Shown here: positions 8,971-18,864 of the stretch, one piece after another
How positions within the stretch are numbered: the first letter of the stretch is position 1
How the letters are laid out: every line of letters starts with the position of its first letter
Assembly: GCF_003003215.1 (NCBI RefSeq)
Contig: NZ_PVUF01000012.1
Span: 1-64,000 of the forward strand
DNA length: 64,000 nucleotides
DNA from: Tritonibacter scottomollicae
GTDB taxonomy: Bacteria; Pseudomonadota; Alphaproteobacteria; Rhodobacterales; Rhodobacteraceae
Direction: 5' to 3'
Notes under the pieces: model-generated
What the model was told of the DNA's origin: nothing
Seen by the model: only the letters and a program-made list of their open reading frames with translations
Database searches by the model: none
Made by a program: the position numbers and the translations under genes

Positions 8971-9013
8971 TTGATTTACAACTCAGCCCCTGCCATCGGA
9001 AATTGATTTACAA
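8971..9013 (+). repeat. Direct repeat of TTGATTTACAA upstream of acs
   Basis: Two identical 11-bp copies at 8971-8981 and 9003-9013 are spaced 32 bp start to start, almost exactly three helical turns, so a protein could bind both on one DNA face. The same core, TGATTTACAA, is found once more in this window, in the scfR / importer divergent region (32753-32762). This looks like a regulator binding site ahead of acs. Confidence 0.5.
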
Positions 9014-9153
9014 GCAAGCCCTTATTTTCGCGATGTTTATTCACATCTTTTCAACTTTGCTTATTATCACGCCCGAGGTTGGAGATTGTTTGACTCTTTG
9101 CGCGCTTCCATGTGGAGATCACGCGCAAGAGAATATTGGAGGGAGGACATTCC

Positions 9154-11112
<1,959 letters not shown>

Positions 11113-11117
11113 CCAAC

Positions 11118-11801
11118 ATGAGTGTAGACGTGATGACCCGCCCCGCGGTCTTGATCCTGCTCGGCCCGCCCGGCGCAGGCAAGGGCACCCAGGCGCGGAT
11201 GCTGCAGGACCGGTTCGGCCTTGTGCAGCTTTCCACCGGCGACCTGCTGCGCGCCGCGGTGGCCGCCGGCACCCCCGCCGGCAAGCAGGCCAAGGCGGTG
11301 ATGGACGCGGGCGATCTGGTCTCGGACGAGATCGTGATCGCGATCCTGAACGACCGCATGGCGGAGGAGGACTGCCGCAACGGCGTCATCCTCGACGGTT
11401 TCCCGCGCACCACGGTGCAGGCTAAGGCGCTGGACGATCTGCTGGCCTCCACCGGCCAGCGCATCAACGCCGCGATCAGTCTGAAGGTCGATGACAGCGC
11501 CATGGTCGACCGAATTTCGGGGCGCTCCACCTGTTCTGGCTGCGGCGAAGGCTATCACGACACCTTCAAGCCACCGCTGGCGGATGGCAGCTGCGCCAAA
11601 TGTGGCTGCACCGAGCTGACCCGCCGCGCCGACGACCGGGCCGAGACCGTGGCCAGTCGACTGGAAGCGTATCACGCGCAGACCGCGCCGCTGATCAGCT
11701 ACTACGACGAGGCTGGCGTTCTGACATCGATCAACGCCATGGCCGATATCGACAAGGTTGCCAGCGAGATGTCCTCGGTCGTTCAGTCTGTCATCGACTG
11801 A
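11118..11801 (+). CDS. adk: Adenylate kinase with zinc-type LID, coupled to acs
   Basis: A 227-residue protein of the long adenylate kinase type. It has the P-loop GPPGAGKGT, the AMP-site STGDLLRAAV and DGFPRT motifs, and a LID with two Cys pairs (CSGC and CAKC) that should bind zinc. It converts AMP plus ATP to two ADP, recycling the AMP made by Acs. AAGGGA lies eight bases ahead of ATG 11118. An ATG at 11109 overlaps the acs stop (ATGA) but its Shine-Dalgarno would be too close. Either way acs and adk are translationally linked. Rhodobacteraceae normally also have an adk in the ribosomal protein operon, so this is probably a second copy. Confidence 0.93.
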   Translation: MSVDVMTRPAVLILLGPPGAGKGTQARMLQDRFGLVQLSTGDLLRAAVAAGTPAGKQAKAVMDAGDLVSDEIVIAILNDRMAEEDCRNGVILDGFPRTTVQAKALDDLLASTGQRINAAISLKVDDSAMVDRISGRSTCSGCGEGYHDTFKPPLADGSCAKCGCTELTRRADDRAETVASRLEAYHAQTAPLISYYDEAGVLTSINAMADIDKVASEMSSVVQSVID

Positions 11802-11835
11802 CCCGATCAAACGAGGCAGACTGCTCTGATTGAAA

Positions 11836-11868
11836 GATCCCGGTTCTGGACCGGGGTCTTTTCTTTTG
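11836..11868 (+). terminator. Rho-independent terminator of the acs-adk operon
   Basis: Arms GATCCCGGT (11836-11844) and ACCGGGGTC (11850-11858) pair fully with one G-U, loop of 5 nt, followed by TTTTCTTTT. It lies 34 bp after the adk stop. Confidence 0.85.
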
Positions 11869-11954
11869 CATCTTGTGCCGGTCATTGAAATAAGAGCGCA
11901 ACGCGCGCAGGCGCCCGACCTGGCACAGAGCACGATAGACGGATTTCACGACAC

Positions 11955-12455
11955 ATGACCCAAACCAGCTTCACGCCCGGCCCTGATACGCTCACTGAAA
12001 TGCGTGCCGCACTCGGCTGTTTTGCCACTGGCGTCGTCGTGGTCACCACCGAGACCAAACGTGGTCCGTTGGCCATCACCGCCAACAGCTTCACCTCCGT
12101 CTCGCTGGCGCCTCCTCTGGTTCTGTGGTGCCCAGCCCTGCAGTCGAAACGCCATGATCCATTTGTCGACGCAACGCATTTCTCGATCCATGTCATGGCA
12201 GAGCGCGATATAGACACGGCGCTGCATTTTGCCCGCAATGGCGAAGTGTTCGACACCCATGACTGGGTCGAAAGCCCCGAAGGCGTGCCAGCGCTGACGC
12301 AGGCTCTGGTGCGCCTTGATTGCACTCACCATGCGGCCCACCCCGGAGGCGATCATACGATCCTGGTCGGGGAGGTCCTGCGGGTCAGCCAGCGCGGCGA
12401 TCTTGGCGCTGGATTGGTTTTTCACCAAGGCAAATACGGCCGTTTCACCGACTAG
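11955..12455 (+). CDS. Flavin reductase family protein
   Basis: A 166-residue protein covering a whole flavin-reductase-like domain (HpaC/RutF group). Typical elements are MRAALGCFATGVVVVTT at the start, ITANSFTSVSLAPPLVLW in the FMN-binding loop, and the conserved ending GLVFHQGKYGRF. These enzymes reduce FMN or FAD with NAD(P)H and often supply a monooxygenase, but none is adjacent. It stands alone after the acs-adk terminator and converges on the Fe-S protein gene with 10 bp between stops. RutF-like function is tempting beside pyrimidine genes, but the pathway here is reductive and needs no flavin monooxygenase, so I do not assign it. Confidence 0.85.
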   Translation: MTQTSFTPGPDTLTEMRAALGCFATGVVVVTTETKRGPLAITANSFTSVSLAPPLVLWCPALQSKRHDPFVDATHFSIHVMAERDIDTALHFARNGEVFDTHDWVESPEGVPALTQALVRLDCTHHAAHPGGDHTILVGEVLRVSQRGDLGAGLVFHQGKYGRFTD

Positions 12456-12465
12456 GCAAAGACCG

Positions 12466-13161
12466 TCAGGCCCGCCGCCTTACCGGCGCAAGCGGCTGAA
12501 TGGCCAACACGCGCTCCGGGCAGGCTGAGGCGCACAGACCGCAGCCCGTGCATTGGTTGTCCCGGATTTCGAGTGTCTGACCCTCCTCACCAAGGTGAAT
12601 CGCTCCGGTCGGACAGGCCCACTCACATTGGCCGCACAGGGTACACCCTTGGGTTATACTGACACATCCCTGTGCCTCCGGCGCAGCGGCAGGCGCCAGC
12701 CCCGGATTGCTTGGCCCGATGTGACCGGCAATGGCATCCACGTCTTCAAGCAAGCTCCCCAGTGCGGAGTCCGAGTGAAACAGCGCGACCGCACCCTTCA
12801 GGCCAGGACATGCCGCCAGATCTTCGACGAGTTTCAATTGATGATGTATCAATCTGATATCCGGAGACAGTTCCAGGAACACCTTCTGGAACCCATGTGC
12901 AAGCGCGTCCAAGACATCTTCTGATGACAGACATGCGCGTGTGCAGACAGAGACATTCGTGACCGCGTAGGCCCCGCGCCGAAGGTTCGGCGGATGCCGG
13001 GGCATGGGGACGTTGAAGTAAAGCACCAGCGCCTGAGCCCCGCCCCCCATCTGGCTGCTGAGCCGCGCCTCAAGACAGGCGCGCTCCAATGATGCGGAGC
13101 GGCGATCACCCGCAGACGTCGCCGCGCCGCAGAAACACAAACTACTTGTTAAATGGGACAT
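12466..13161 (-). CDS. Protein with C-terminal double [4Fe-4S] ferredoxin domain
   Basis: A 231-residue protein. The C-terminal ~60 residues contain two classical cluster motifs, CTLCGQCEWACP and CTGCGLCASACP, so two [4Fe-4S] clusters are expected. The first ~160 residues do not match a domain I recognise; they include several further Cys residues (LCFCGAA near the start, SVCTRAC in the middle). The start at 13161 is supported by GGGGGGA eight bases upstream; the frame opens further up, at 13200, without support. It lies downstream of the ABC importer on the same strand, after a hairpin and a 171-bp gap, so co-transcription is possible but partial. Likely an electron carrier; partner unknown. 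Confidence 0.75.
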   Translation of the reverse strand: MSHLTSSLCFCGAATSAGDRRSASLERACLEARLSSQMGGGAQALVLYFNVPMPRHPPNLRRGAYAVTNVSVCTRACLSSEDVLDALAHGFQKVFLELSPDIRLIHHQLKLVEDLAACPGLKGAVALFHSDSALGSLLEDVDAIAGHIGPSNPGLAPAAAPEAQGCVSITQGCTLCGQCEWACPTGAIHLGEEGQTLEIRDNQCTGCGLCASACPERVLAIQPLAPVRRRA

Positions 13162-13257
13162 TCTATCCCCCCAGAACGCGGGGCGGCAGATGCCCCGCAC
13201 ACATCAAGTGAAGCGCCTAGACCCTTAACAGAAAGTTACTTTTTCTTAGAATTGACG

Positions 13258-13285
13258 GCGCCCACCCGCAAATGCGGATGGGCGC
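13258..13285 (-). terminator. Hairpin after the pyrimidine importer operon
   Basis: Arms GCGCCCACCCGCA (13258-13270) and TGCGGATGGGCGC (13273-13285) form a 13-bp stem with one mismatch and a 2-nt gap. On the minus strand no T run follows directly, so it may be an attenuator or mRNA 3' end stabiliser between the binding-protein gene and the Fe-S gene. Confidence 0.5.
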
Positions 13286-13332
13286 GCTTGGCCCCTCACT
13301 CGGGAGCCCTCGTCTCAACGAAAGTTCAGACC

Positions 13333-14319
13333 TTAATTGAGTGCTGCATCAGAGATTGCATGGGTCCATGCCCCTTCGGGCGTCTTGGTGATCACCGGAT
13401 CGGAGCCGCCGGTCAGCAGGGTTTCCACCGTGCGTTCATAATCCGACGCATCAAGCGCACCATTGCTGCCGGAGGTCAGCTTGGCCACTTCGCGCATCAT
13501 GCGCTTCTGGTGCACTTCCGTCTGCGCGCCGGATGCATCGTTGTCGAGTACAATGTCGGCCGCCTCATCAGGGTTCTCTTCCGCGTATTTCCAGCCCTTC
13601 ATCGAAGCCCGAACAAACCGCTCCATCTTGCCGACAAACTCCGGATCCTCGAGGTTTTCCTCAAGTACATAAAGCCCGTCTTCCAGCGTCGCGACGCCCT
13701 GATCCTCATATTTGAAGGTGACCAGCTCATCCTCGGCCACACCGGCGTCGATCACCTGCCAGTATTCATTGTAGGTCATGGTGGAAATGCAATCGGCCTG
13801 ACGTTGCAGCAGCGGGTCAACGTTGAAGCCCTGTTTCAGCACCTCGACGCCCTCGGGCCCCTTGCCCTCTGTCGAGATCCCCAGCTTGCCCATCCAGCTC
13901 ATGAACGGAAACTCATTGCCGAAGAACCAGACACCAAGGGTGCGGTCGGCAAGATCGGCGGGTTCCGAAATGCCGGTGTCCTTCCAGCAGGTCAGCATCA
14001 TGCCGGAGGATTTGAACGGCTGGGCGATATTGACCAGCGGCAGACCCTTTTCGCGCGCCGCCAGCGCGGCTGGCATCCATTCCACGGTGACATCAGCACC
14101 ACCGCCTGCGATCACCTGTGTTGGTGCAATGTCAGGCCCGCCCGGCAGGATGGTCACGTCGAGGTCTTCCTCGCCGTAGAACCCTTTGTCGAGGGCCACG
14201 TAATAGCCCGCGAATTGAGCCTGCGTGACCCATTTGAGTTGCAGTTTGACCTCATCCGCGGCTTGGGCGCCAGAGGCGGCCATCAGTGCCATGGCGGCGG
14301 CTGTGAGCACTTGTTTCAT
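13333..14319 (-). CDS. ABC transporter substrate-binding protein (ThiY/NMT1-like), probable pyrimidine importer
   Basis: A 328-residue periplasmic protein with a clear signal peptide (MKQVLTAAAMALMAASGAQA, cut before ADE). The mature part follows the NMT1/THI5-like fold: KLQLKWVTQAQFAGYYVALDKGFY, then GGGADVTVEW and the NEYWQVIDAG region. Relatives bind thiamine precursors, riboflavin or nucleobases. The operon with dihydropyrimidinase and a ureidopropionase-type enzyme points to uracil, thymine or their reduced or opened products. AGGGAG ahead of ATG 14319 supports the start over the frame opening at 14433. It is the last gene of the importer set and is separated from its permease by a strong hairpin, which may raise its relative mRNA level. 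Confidence 0.85.
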   Translation of the reverse strand: MKQVLTAAAMALMAASGAQAADEVKLQLKWVTQAQFAGYYVALDKGFYGEEDLDVTILPGGPDIAPTQVIAGGGADVTVEWMPAALAAREKGLPLVNIAQPFKSSGMMLTCWKDTGISEPADLADRTLGVWFFGNEFPFMSWMGKLGISTEGKGPEGVEVLKQGFNVDPLLQRQADCISTMTYNEYWQVIDAGVAEDELVTFKYEDQGVATLEDGLYVLEENLEDPEFVGKMERFVRASMKGWKYAEENPDEAADIVLDNDASGAQTEVHQKRMMREVAKLTSGSNGALDASDYERTVETLLTGGSDPVITKTPEGAWTHAISDAALN

Positions 14320-14488
14320 ATGTTGGAACTCCCTGTTGATTATAGTGAAAGCCTGCGCGAAACGGGTGCTTCGATCAAAGGTTTTTCGCGTCAAGACCGC
14401 AGGAAAACCTAAAAATGCGCAGGTATTGAGCACAGCCCGGTCGGGGAATTTATCCCTCTTTTCCAGATGCTTGCGCCCAAATTTGAAT

Positions 14489-14513
14489 GCGCCCCCGCAG
14501 GATGCGGAGGCGC
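14489..14513 (-). other. Intercistronic hairpin between permease and binding-protein genes
   Basis: GCGCCCCCGCA (14489-14499) pairs with TGCGGAGGCGC (14503-14513), an 11-bp stem with one mismatch and a 3-nt loop. It begins 5 bp after the permease stop on the minus strand. Such structures often shield upstream mRNA or partly stop transcription inside ABC operons. Confidence 0.5.
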
Positions 14514-14518
14514 AGAAT

Positions 14519-15367
14519 TCACGCCCCGCGTTGCGACGGGTGCCAGAAGGTCAATGCCTTCTCCAGCGCCGCAATCAGGCCGTAGAACAGTGACCCGGCC
14601 AGGGCCGCCACCACGATCTCGGCCCAGACCATGTCCAGCGCCAGCTGACCAACCGAGGTGGAAATGCGAAAGCCCATACCGACAGTGGGCGAGCCAAAGA
14701 ACTCTGCCACGATCGCGCCGACAAGCGCCAGTGTGGTGGAAATCTTCAACCCGTTGAACACGAACGGCAAAGCCGCAGGCAAGCGCAGTTTCAACAAGCT
14801 CTGCCAGTAGGAGGCCGCATAGGTGTGCATCAGGTCGCGCTGCATCTCGGAGGCTTCGCGCAGCCCCGCCACGGTGTTCACCAGCATCGGGAAGAACACC
14901 ATGACCACAACCACGGCGGCCTTGGAGTGCCAGTCAAACCCGAACCACATCACCAGAATCGGCGCGGTGCCGACGATGGGCAGGGCCGCCACGAAATTGC
15001 CGACAGGCAACAGGCCGCGACGCAGGAAATCGCTGCGATCCACCAGAATGGCGGTCACAAAGGCCGCGCTGCAGCCGATGACATAGCCGCCAAGCGCGCC
15101 TTTCAGGATCGTCTGGGCAAAGTCCTGCCACAGGATCGACAGGCTGTCCGCAAACCGCACCGCGATCAGTGTGGGTGCGGGCAGGATCACCAGCGGAACG
15201 TCCAGTCCGCGCACCAGCAACTCCCACACCAGCAGTATGGTGAGGCCAAAGATCACCGGCACCAGCAGCCCGACGGCCCGCGTATCAGCGCGCGGTCCAT
15301 TGGCCAGACGCGCATTGATCCACCAGCCTGCACACCAGACCAGAAACGCAAGAAACACCAATTCCAT
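14519..15367 (-). CDS. ABC transporter permease (ThiX/SsuC type), probable pyrimidine importer
   Basis: A 282-residue inner-membrane protein with about six to seven hydrophobic segments and the BPD_transp_1 pattern. The EAA loop that docks with the ATPase reads EASEMQRDLMHTYAASYWQSLLKLRLPAALPFVF. The start is ATG 15367, with AAGGGG upstream and an adjacent GTG as alternative. It is one of two different permeases in this importer (the other at 15450-16367), probably forming a heterodimer. The neighbours are the ATPase upstream and the binding protein downstream. Confidence 0.85.
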   Translation of the reverse strand: MELVFLAFLVWCAGWWINARLANGPRADTRAVGLLVPVIFGLTILLVWELLVRGLDVPLVILPAPTLIAVRFADSLSILWQDFAQTILKGALGGYVIGCSAAFVTAILVDRSDFLRRGLLPVGNFVAALPIVGTAPILVMWFGFDWHSKAAVVVVMVFFPMLVNTVAGLREASEMQRDLMHTYAASYWQSLLKLRLPAALPFVFNGLKISTTLALVGAIVAEFFGSPTVGMGFRISTSVGQLALDMVWAEIVVAALAGSLFYGLIAALEKALTFWHPSQRGA

Positions 15368-15449
15368 CACTGCGCCCCTTTTTTCTGTCTAACACACAAA
15401 GGAGGCCGCACCTGCGCTGTGGGGGCCGCGCCCGTTTTTGCAACAGTCA

Positions 15450-16367
15450 TCATGCCTTCACCCCCATGCGTCCGAGCAATACACGCTCAATCAGCCCCAG
15501 CAGCGCAACCAGCAAGGCCGCCAGAATCGCGGCAGCAAACAGCGCCGACCAGATCTGTACGGTCTGCCCGTAGTAGCTGCCCGCCAGCAAGCGCGCGCCA
15601 AGCCCCGCCACGGCACCGGTGGGCAATTCCCCCACAATCGCGCCGACCAGCGACGCCGCGATGCCGATTTTCAGCGAGGTAAAGAGATAGGGCATCGAAG
15701 ACGGCAGCCGCAGTTTCCAGAACACCTGATTGCCAGAGGCAAAATAGGTCTTCATCAGGTCGAGCTGCATGTGATCAGGGCTGCGCAGCCCCTTCACCAT
15801 GCCCACCACCACCGGGAAAAAGCTCAGATAGGCGGCGATGATCGCCTTGGGCAACAGCCCCTGAACGCCGATGGAATAGAGCACCACGATGATCATCGGC
15901 GCCAGCGCAATGATCGGGATGGTCTGGCTGACGATGGCCCAGGGCATCACCGACATGTCCATCACCCTTGAGTGCACGATGCCTACGGCCAAGAGAATGC
16001 CCAGCCCTGTGCCGATGGCAAACCCCAAGAGGGTCGCCGACAGCGTCACCTGCGCGTGGTAGATCAGGCTGCGTTTAGAGGTAATCTTCTTCATCACCGT
16101 GGTCTGCCACAGCTCGACCACCACCTGATGTGGCGCGGGCAAGCGCGGGCGATCCACCGACCAGACGCGGTCTATGGCAAAGCTGTTCTGCGCCACCAGA
16201 CCAAGGGCGGAAGCCTCCCGGCGCTCTCTGGCGGTCGCCGGTTCGACCTGCTCACCGGCGCGCTCTGCGGCGTCCAGTACACCTTTGATGTTCATCGGAA
16301 CGCAGGCGATATACCACAGGCCGACAATGGCGGCTACAACGGTGAGGACGGCTACAACGGTCTTCAT
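15450..16367 (-). CDS. ABC transporter permease, second subunit, probable pyrimidine importer
   Basis: A 305-residue inner-membrane protein. It starts with one hydrophobic helix (~2-24), then a ~75-residue soluble stretch rich in charged residues, then the permease core with five further segments. The ATPase-docking loop is DHMQLDLMKTYFASGNQVFWKLRLPSSMPYLF. The soluble insert after TM1 is longer than in its partner permease and may face the periplasm. It lies 24 bp after the ATPase gene and 82 bp ahead of the other permease. Confidence 0.85.
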   Translation of the reverse strand: MKTVVAVLTVVAAIVGLWYIACVPMNIKGVLDAAERAGEQVEPATARERREASALGLVAQNSFAIDRVWSVDRPRLPAPHQVVVELWQTTVMKKITSKRSLIYHAQVTLSATLLGFAIGTGLGILLAVGIVHSRVMDMSVMPWAIVSQTIPIIALAPMIIVVLYSIGVQGLLPKAIIAAYLSFFPVVVGMVKGLRSPDHMQLDLMKTYFASGNQVFWKLRLPSSMPYLFTSLKIGIAASLVGAIVGELPTGAVAGLGARLLAGSYYGQTVQIWSALFAAAILAALLVALLGLIERVLLGRMGVKA

Positions 16368-16391
16368 GCGCGCACCTCCCGGATGTTTCGG

Positions 16392-17219
16392 TCAGTCATG
16401 GCCATGCCCCGCGCGCAGACCTTCGCGAACACGATGGGCGATCTCGATGAACTCCGGCGTGTCGCGGATATCCAGCGGGCGTTCCCTGGGCAATGTGCTT
16501 TCGATCACCTCATGGATACGGCCCGGACGCGGCGACATCACCACGATCTTGGTCGACAAATAGACCGCCTCGGGGATTGAGTGTGTGACGAAGCCGATGG
16601 TCTTATTGGTCCGCGCCCAGAGCTTCAGCAGCTGCTCGTTGAGGTGGTCGCGCACGATTTCATCAAGTGCCCCGAAGGGTTCGTCCATCAGCAACAGATC
16701 CGCATCGAAGGCCAGTGCGCGGGCGATCGACGCCCGCTGTTGCATGCCACCGGACAGCTGCCAGGGAAACTTGCCGCCAAAACCCGCAAGTTCTACCAGC
16801 TCCAGCACCTCGGCCACACGCTGGTCTTGTTCGGCCTTGGAATATCCCATGATTTCAAGTGGTAGCTTGATGTTCTTAGCGATGGTCCGCCACGGATACA
16901 GCCCCGCCGCCTGGAAGACGTAGCCATAGGCACGGCTTTGGCGGGCCTGCTCCGGTGTCATGCCGTTCACCGACAGGCTGCCCCCCGTCGGGGTTTCCAG
17001 CGCCGCCACGCAGCGCAGGAACGTGGTCTTGCCACAGCCCGACGGGCCGATGAAGGAGACGAACTCCCCCTTGTTGATATTGAGATTGATGTCTTTCAAC
17101 GCATGCACCGACGTCTCGCCGGATCCGAACACAAGGTTCAGATCACGGGCTTCGATCACGGGGCCGGCCTGGGCGGCGTCGGAGGCGCTGTCTACCTGGG
17201 AGGTCATTTGCATATTCAT
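16392..17219 (-). CDS. ABC transporter ATPase, probable pyrimidine importer
   Basis: A 275-residue ATPase of the nitrate/sulfonate/taurine importer class. Walker A is GPSGCGKTT, the signature is LSGGMQQRASIARAL, Walker B is LLMDEPFGALD, and the switch His is in VTHSIPEA. It powers the two-permease importer. The start is ambiguous: ATG 17219 has CAAGG at good spacing, while the frame continues to a TTG at 17240. The 31-52 bp gap to dihydropyrimidinase indicates one transcript. Confidence 0.9.
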   Translation of the reverse strand: MNMQMTSQVDSASDAAQAGPVIEARDLNLVFGSGETSVHALKDINLNINKGEFVSFIGPSGCGKTTFLRCVAALETPTGGSLSVNGMTPEQARQSRAYGYVFQAAGLYPWRTIAKNIKLPLEIMGYSKAEQDQRVAEVLELVELAGFGGKFPWQLSGGMQQRASIARALAFDADLLLMDEPFGALDEIVRDHLNEQLLKLWARTNKTIGFVTHSIPEAVYLSTKIVVMSPRPGRIHEVIESTLPRERPLDIRDTPEFIEIAHRVREGLRAGHGHD

Positions 17220-17271
17220 TTCATAGCCTTGGTCAGACAAACGGGGACCCGAGGCCCCCGCTATATTGCGC

Positions 17272-18726
17272 TTAGACGCCGGTGGCGGGGATGCCGCTGC
17301 GTTCGACAGGGCGCGGTGCGGTCAGGTCCTTCCAAGTGGACAGGGCGGTGTTGACCGTGGTGTTGGGCGCGCGTTCAACGAACTTGCCGTGACCTTCCTG
17401 GGTCTTGATCTCACCATCCATCACCGCGACTTGGCCGCGGGTCAGCGTATAGCGTGGCAGGCCCTTGACCTCCTTGCCCTCGAAGACGTTGTAATCAATG
17501 GCAGATTGCTGCGACGCCGCCGAGATCGTTTTGGTCTTCTTCGGGTCCCAGACCACCAGATCCGCATCTGCGCCGACCAGTACCGCGCCTTTCTTAGGGT
17601 AGCAGTTCAGGATCTTGGCGATATTGGTCGAGGTCACCGCGACAAATTCATTTGGCGTCAGACGCCCGGTCTCAACCCCATGGGTCCAGAGCATCGGCAT
17701 ACGGTCCTCAAGCCCGCCGGTGCCATTGGGGATCTTGGTGAAATCCCCCACCCCATAGCGTTTCTGCTCGGTCGAGAAGGCGCAATGATCCGTGGCCACC
17801 ACCGACAACGATCCGGACTGCAGACCAGCCCAGAGGCTGTCCTGATGCTGCTTGTTACGGAACGGCGGCGACATCACCCGGCGCGCGGCGTGATCCCAGT
17901 CGGCGTTGAAATATTCACTCTCGTCCAGCGTCAGGTGCTGGATCAGCGGCTCGCCCCAGACCCGTTTGCCTTGCATGCGCGCACGGCGGATGGCCTCGTG
18001 GCTGTCCTCACAGGAGGTGTGCACCACATAGAGCGGCACGCCCGCCATATCGGCGATCATGATGGCACGGTTGGTGGCCTCGCCCTCCACCTGTGGCGGG
18101 CGGGAATAGGCGTGCGCCTCGGGGCCGGTGTTGCCCTGCGCCAAGAGTTTCGCGCTGAGTTCGGCGACCACATCGCCGTTTTCGGCATGCACCATGGCAA
18201 TGCCACCAAGCTCCGACAGGCGCTGGAAGGACGAATAGAGCTCATCGTCGTTCACCATCAAGGCGCCCTTGTAGGCCATGAAATGCTTGAATGTGTTGAT
18301 GCCACGCGTTTCGATCACGGTCTTCATCTCGTCAAAGACCTGCTCACCCCACCAGGTGACCGCCATATGGAAGGAATAGTCGCAGTTCGCCCGCGTGGAT
18401 TTGTTGTCCCAGCGTTTCAGCGCGTCCAGCAGGCTCTCGCCCGGCTGCGGCAGTGCGAAATCCACCACCATGGTGGTGCCGCCCGCCAGCCCTGCGCGGG
18501 TGCCGCTTTCGAAATCGTCGGTGGAATAGGTGCCCATGAAGGGCATCTCCAGATGGGTATGCGGATCAATCCCGCCCGGCATCACGTAGCAGCCGGTGGC
18601 GTCCAGCACCTCGTCGCCCTTCAGATCCGGGCCGATTTCGGTGATGACTCCGCCCTCGACCAGCACATCCGCCTTATAGGTCAGATCCGCGGTCACGATG
18701 GTGCCGTTCTTGATGACTTTGGTCAT
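17272..18726 (-). CDS. hydA: Dihydropyrimidinase (D-hydantoinase)
   Basis: A 484-residue amidohydrolase of normal family length. It opens dihydrouracil or dihydrothymine to the N-carbamoyl beta-amino acid. The metal ligands are visible: DPHTHLE (His56, His58), the lysine to be carboxylated in MAYKGALM (Lys153), VHAENGD and VHTSCEDS histidines, and the catalytic Asp in VATDHCAF. AGGGAG seven bases before ATG 18726 fixes the start; the frame opening at 18825 has no such site. It follows the beta-ureidopropionase-type gene in the operon, with a 138-bp gap holding a GC hairpin. With PreTA it gives the reductive pyrimidine pathway. Confidence 0.93.
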   Translation of the reverse strand: MTKVIKNGTIVTADLTYKADVLVEGGVITEIGPDLKGDEVLDATGCYVMPGGIDPHTHLEMPFMGTYSTDDFESGTRAGLAGGTTMVVDFALPQPGESLLDALKRWDNKSTRANCDYSFHMAVTWWGEQVFDEMKTVIETRGINTFKHFMAYKGALMVNDDELYSSFQRLSELGGIAMVHAENGDVVAELSAKLLAQGNTGPEAHAYSRPPQVEGEATNRAIMIADMAGVPLYVVHTSCEDSHEAIRRARMQGKRVWGEPLIQHLTLDESEYFNADWDHAARRVMSPPFRNKQHQDSLWAGLQSGSLSVVATDHCAFSTEQKRYGVGDFTKIPNGTGGLEDRMPMLWTHGVETGRLTPNEFVAVTSTNIAKILNCYPKKGAVLVGADADLVVWDPKKTKTISAASQQSAIDYNVFEGKEVKGLPRYTLTRGQVAVMDGEIKTQEGHGKFVERAPNTTVNTALSTWKDLTAPRPVERSGIPATGV

Positions 18727-18835
18727 TGTTATCTCCCTGTGGTCCAGCGCCTGACGCGCTGTTGTCTGACATCCCCGGGCCGGCTTCTTGTGGCTCTGAA
18801 TACCCCGGGGGAGGCGCGCCCGCAAAAGGCGCGGC

Positions 18836-18850
18836 GGGGGCAGCGCCCCC
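18836..18850 (-). other. Short GC-rich intercistronic hairpin
   Basis: GGGGGC (18836-18841) and GCCCCC (18845-18850) with a 3-nt loop, located 15 bp after the upstream gene's stop. No T run, so a full terminator is unlikely. Confidence 0.4.
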
Positions 18851-18864
18851 TTGTTCCTGTGCGG

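Larger units (their letters stand above)
8416..9153. other. Long non-coding region upstream of acs
   Basis: From the chemoreceptor stop to the acs start there are 809 bp without a credible gene; small frames on both strands (for example 8603-8884 minus) have no recognisable features. The acs-proximal 230 bp become AT-rich and hold a candidate promoter and the duplicated TGATTTACAA element. The middle part (8420-8900) shows nothing I can name; a small RNA is possible but unsupported. Confidence 0.5.

Noticed and set aside
11955-12455. Assignment of the flavin reductase as RutF of the oxidative pyrimidine pathway
   Set aside because: No RutA-type monooxygenase or other rut enzyme is in the window, and the neighbouring pathway is reductive.
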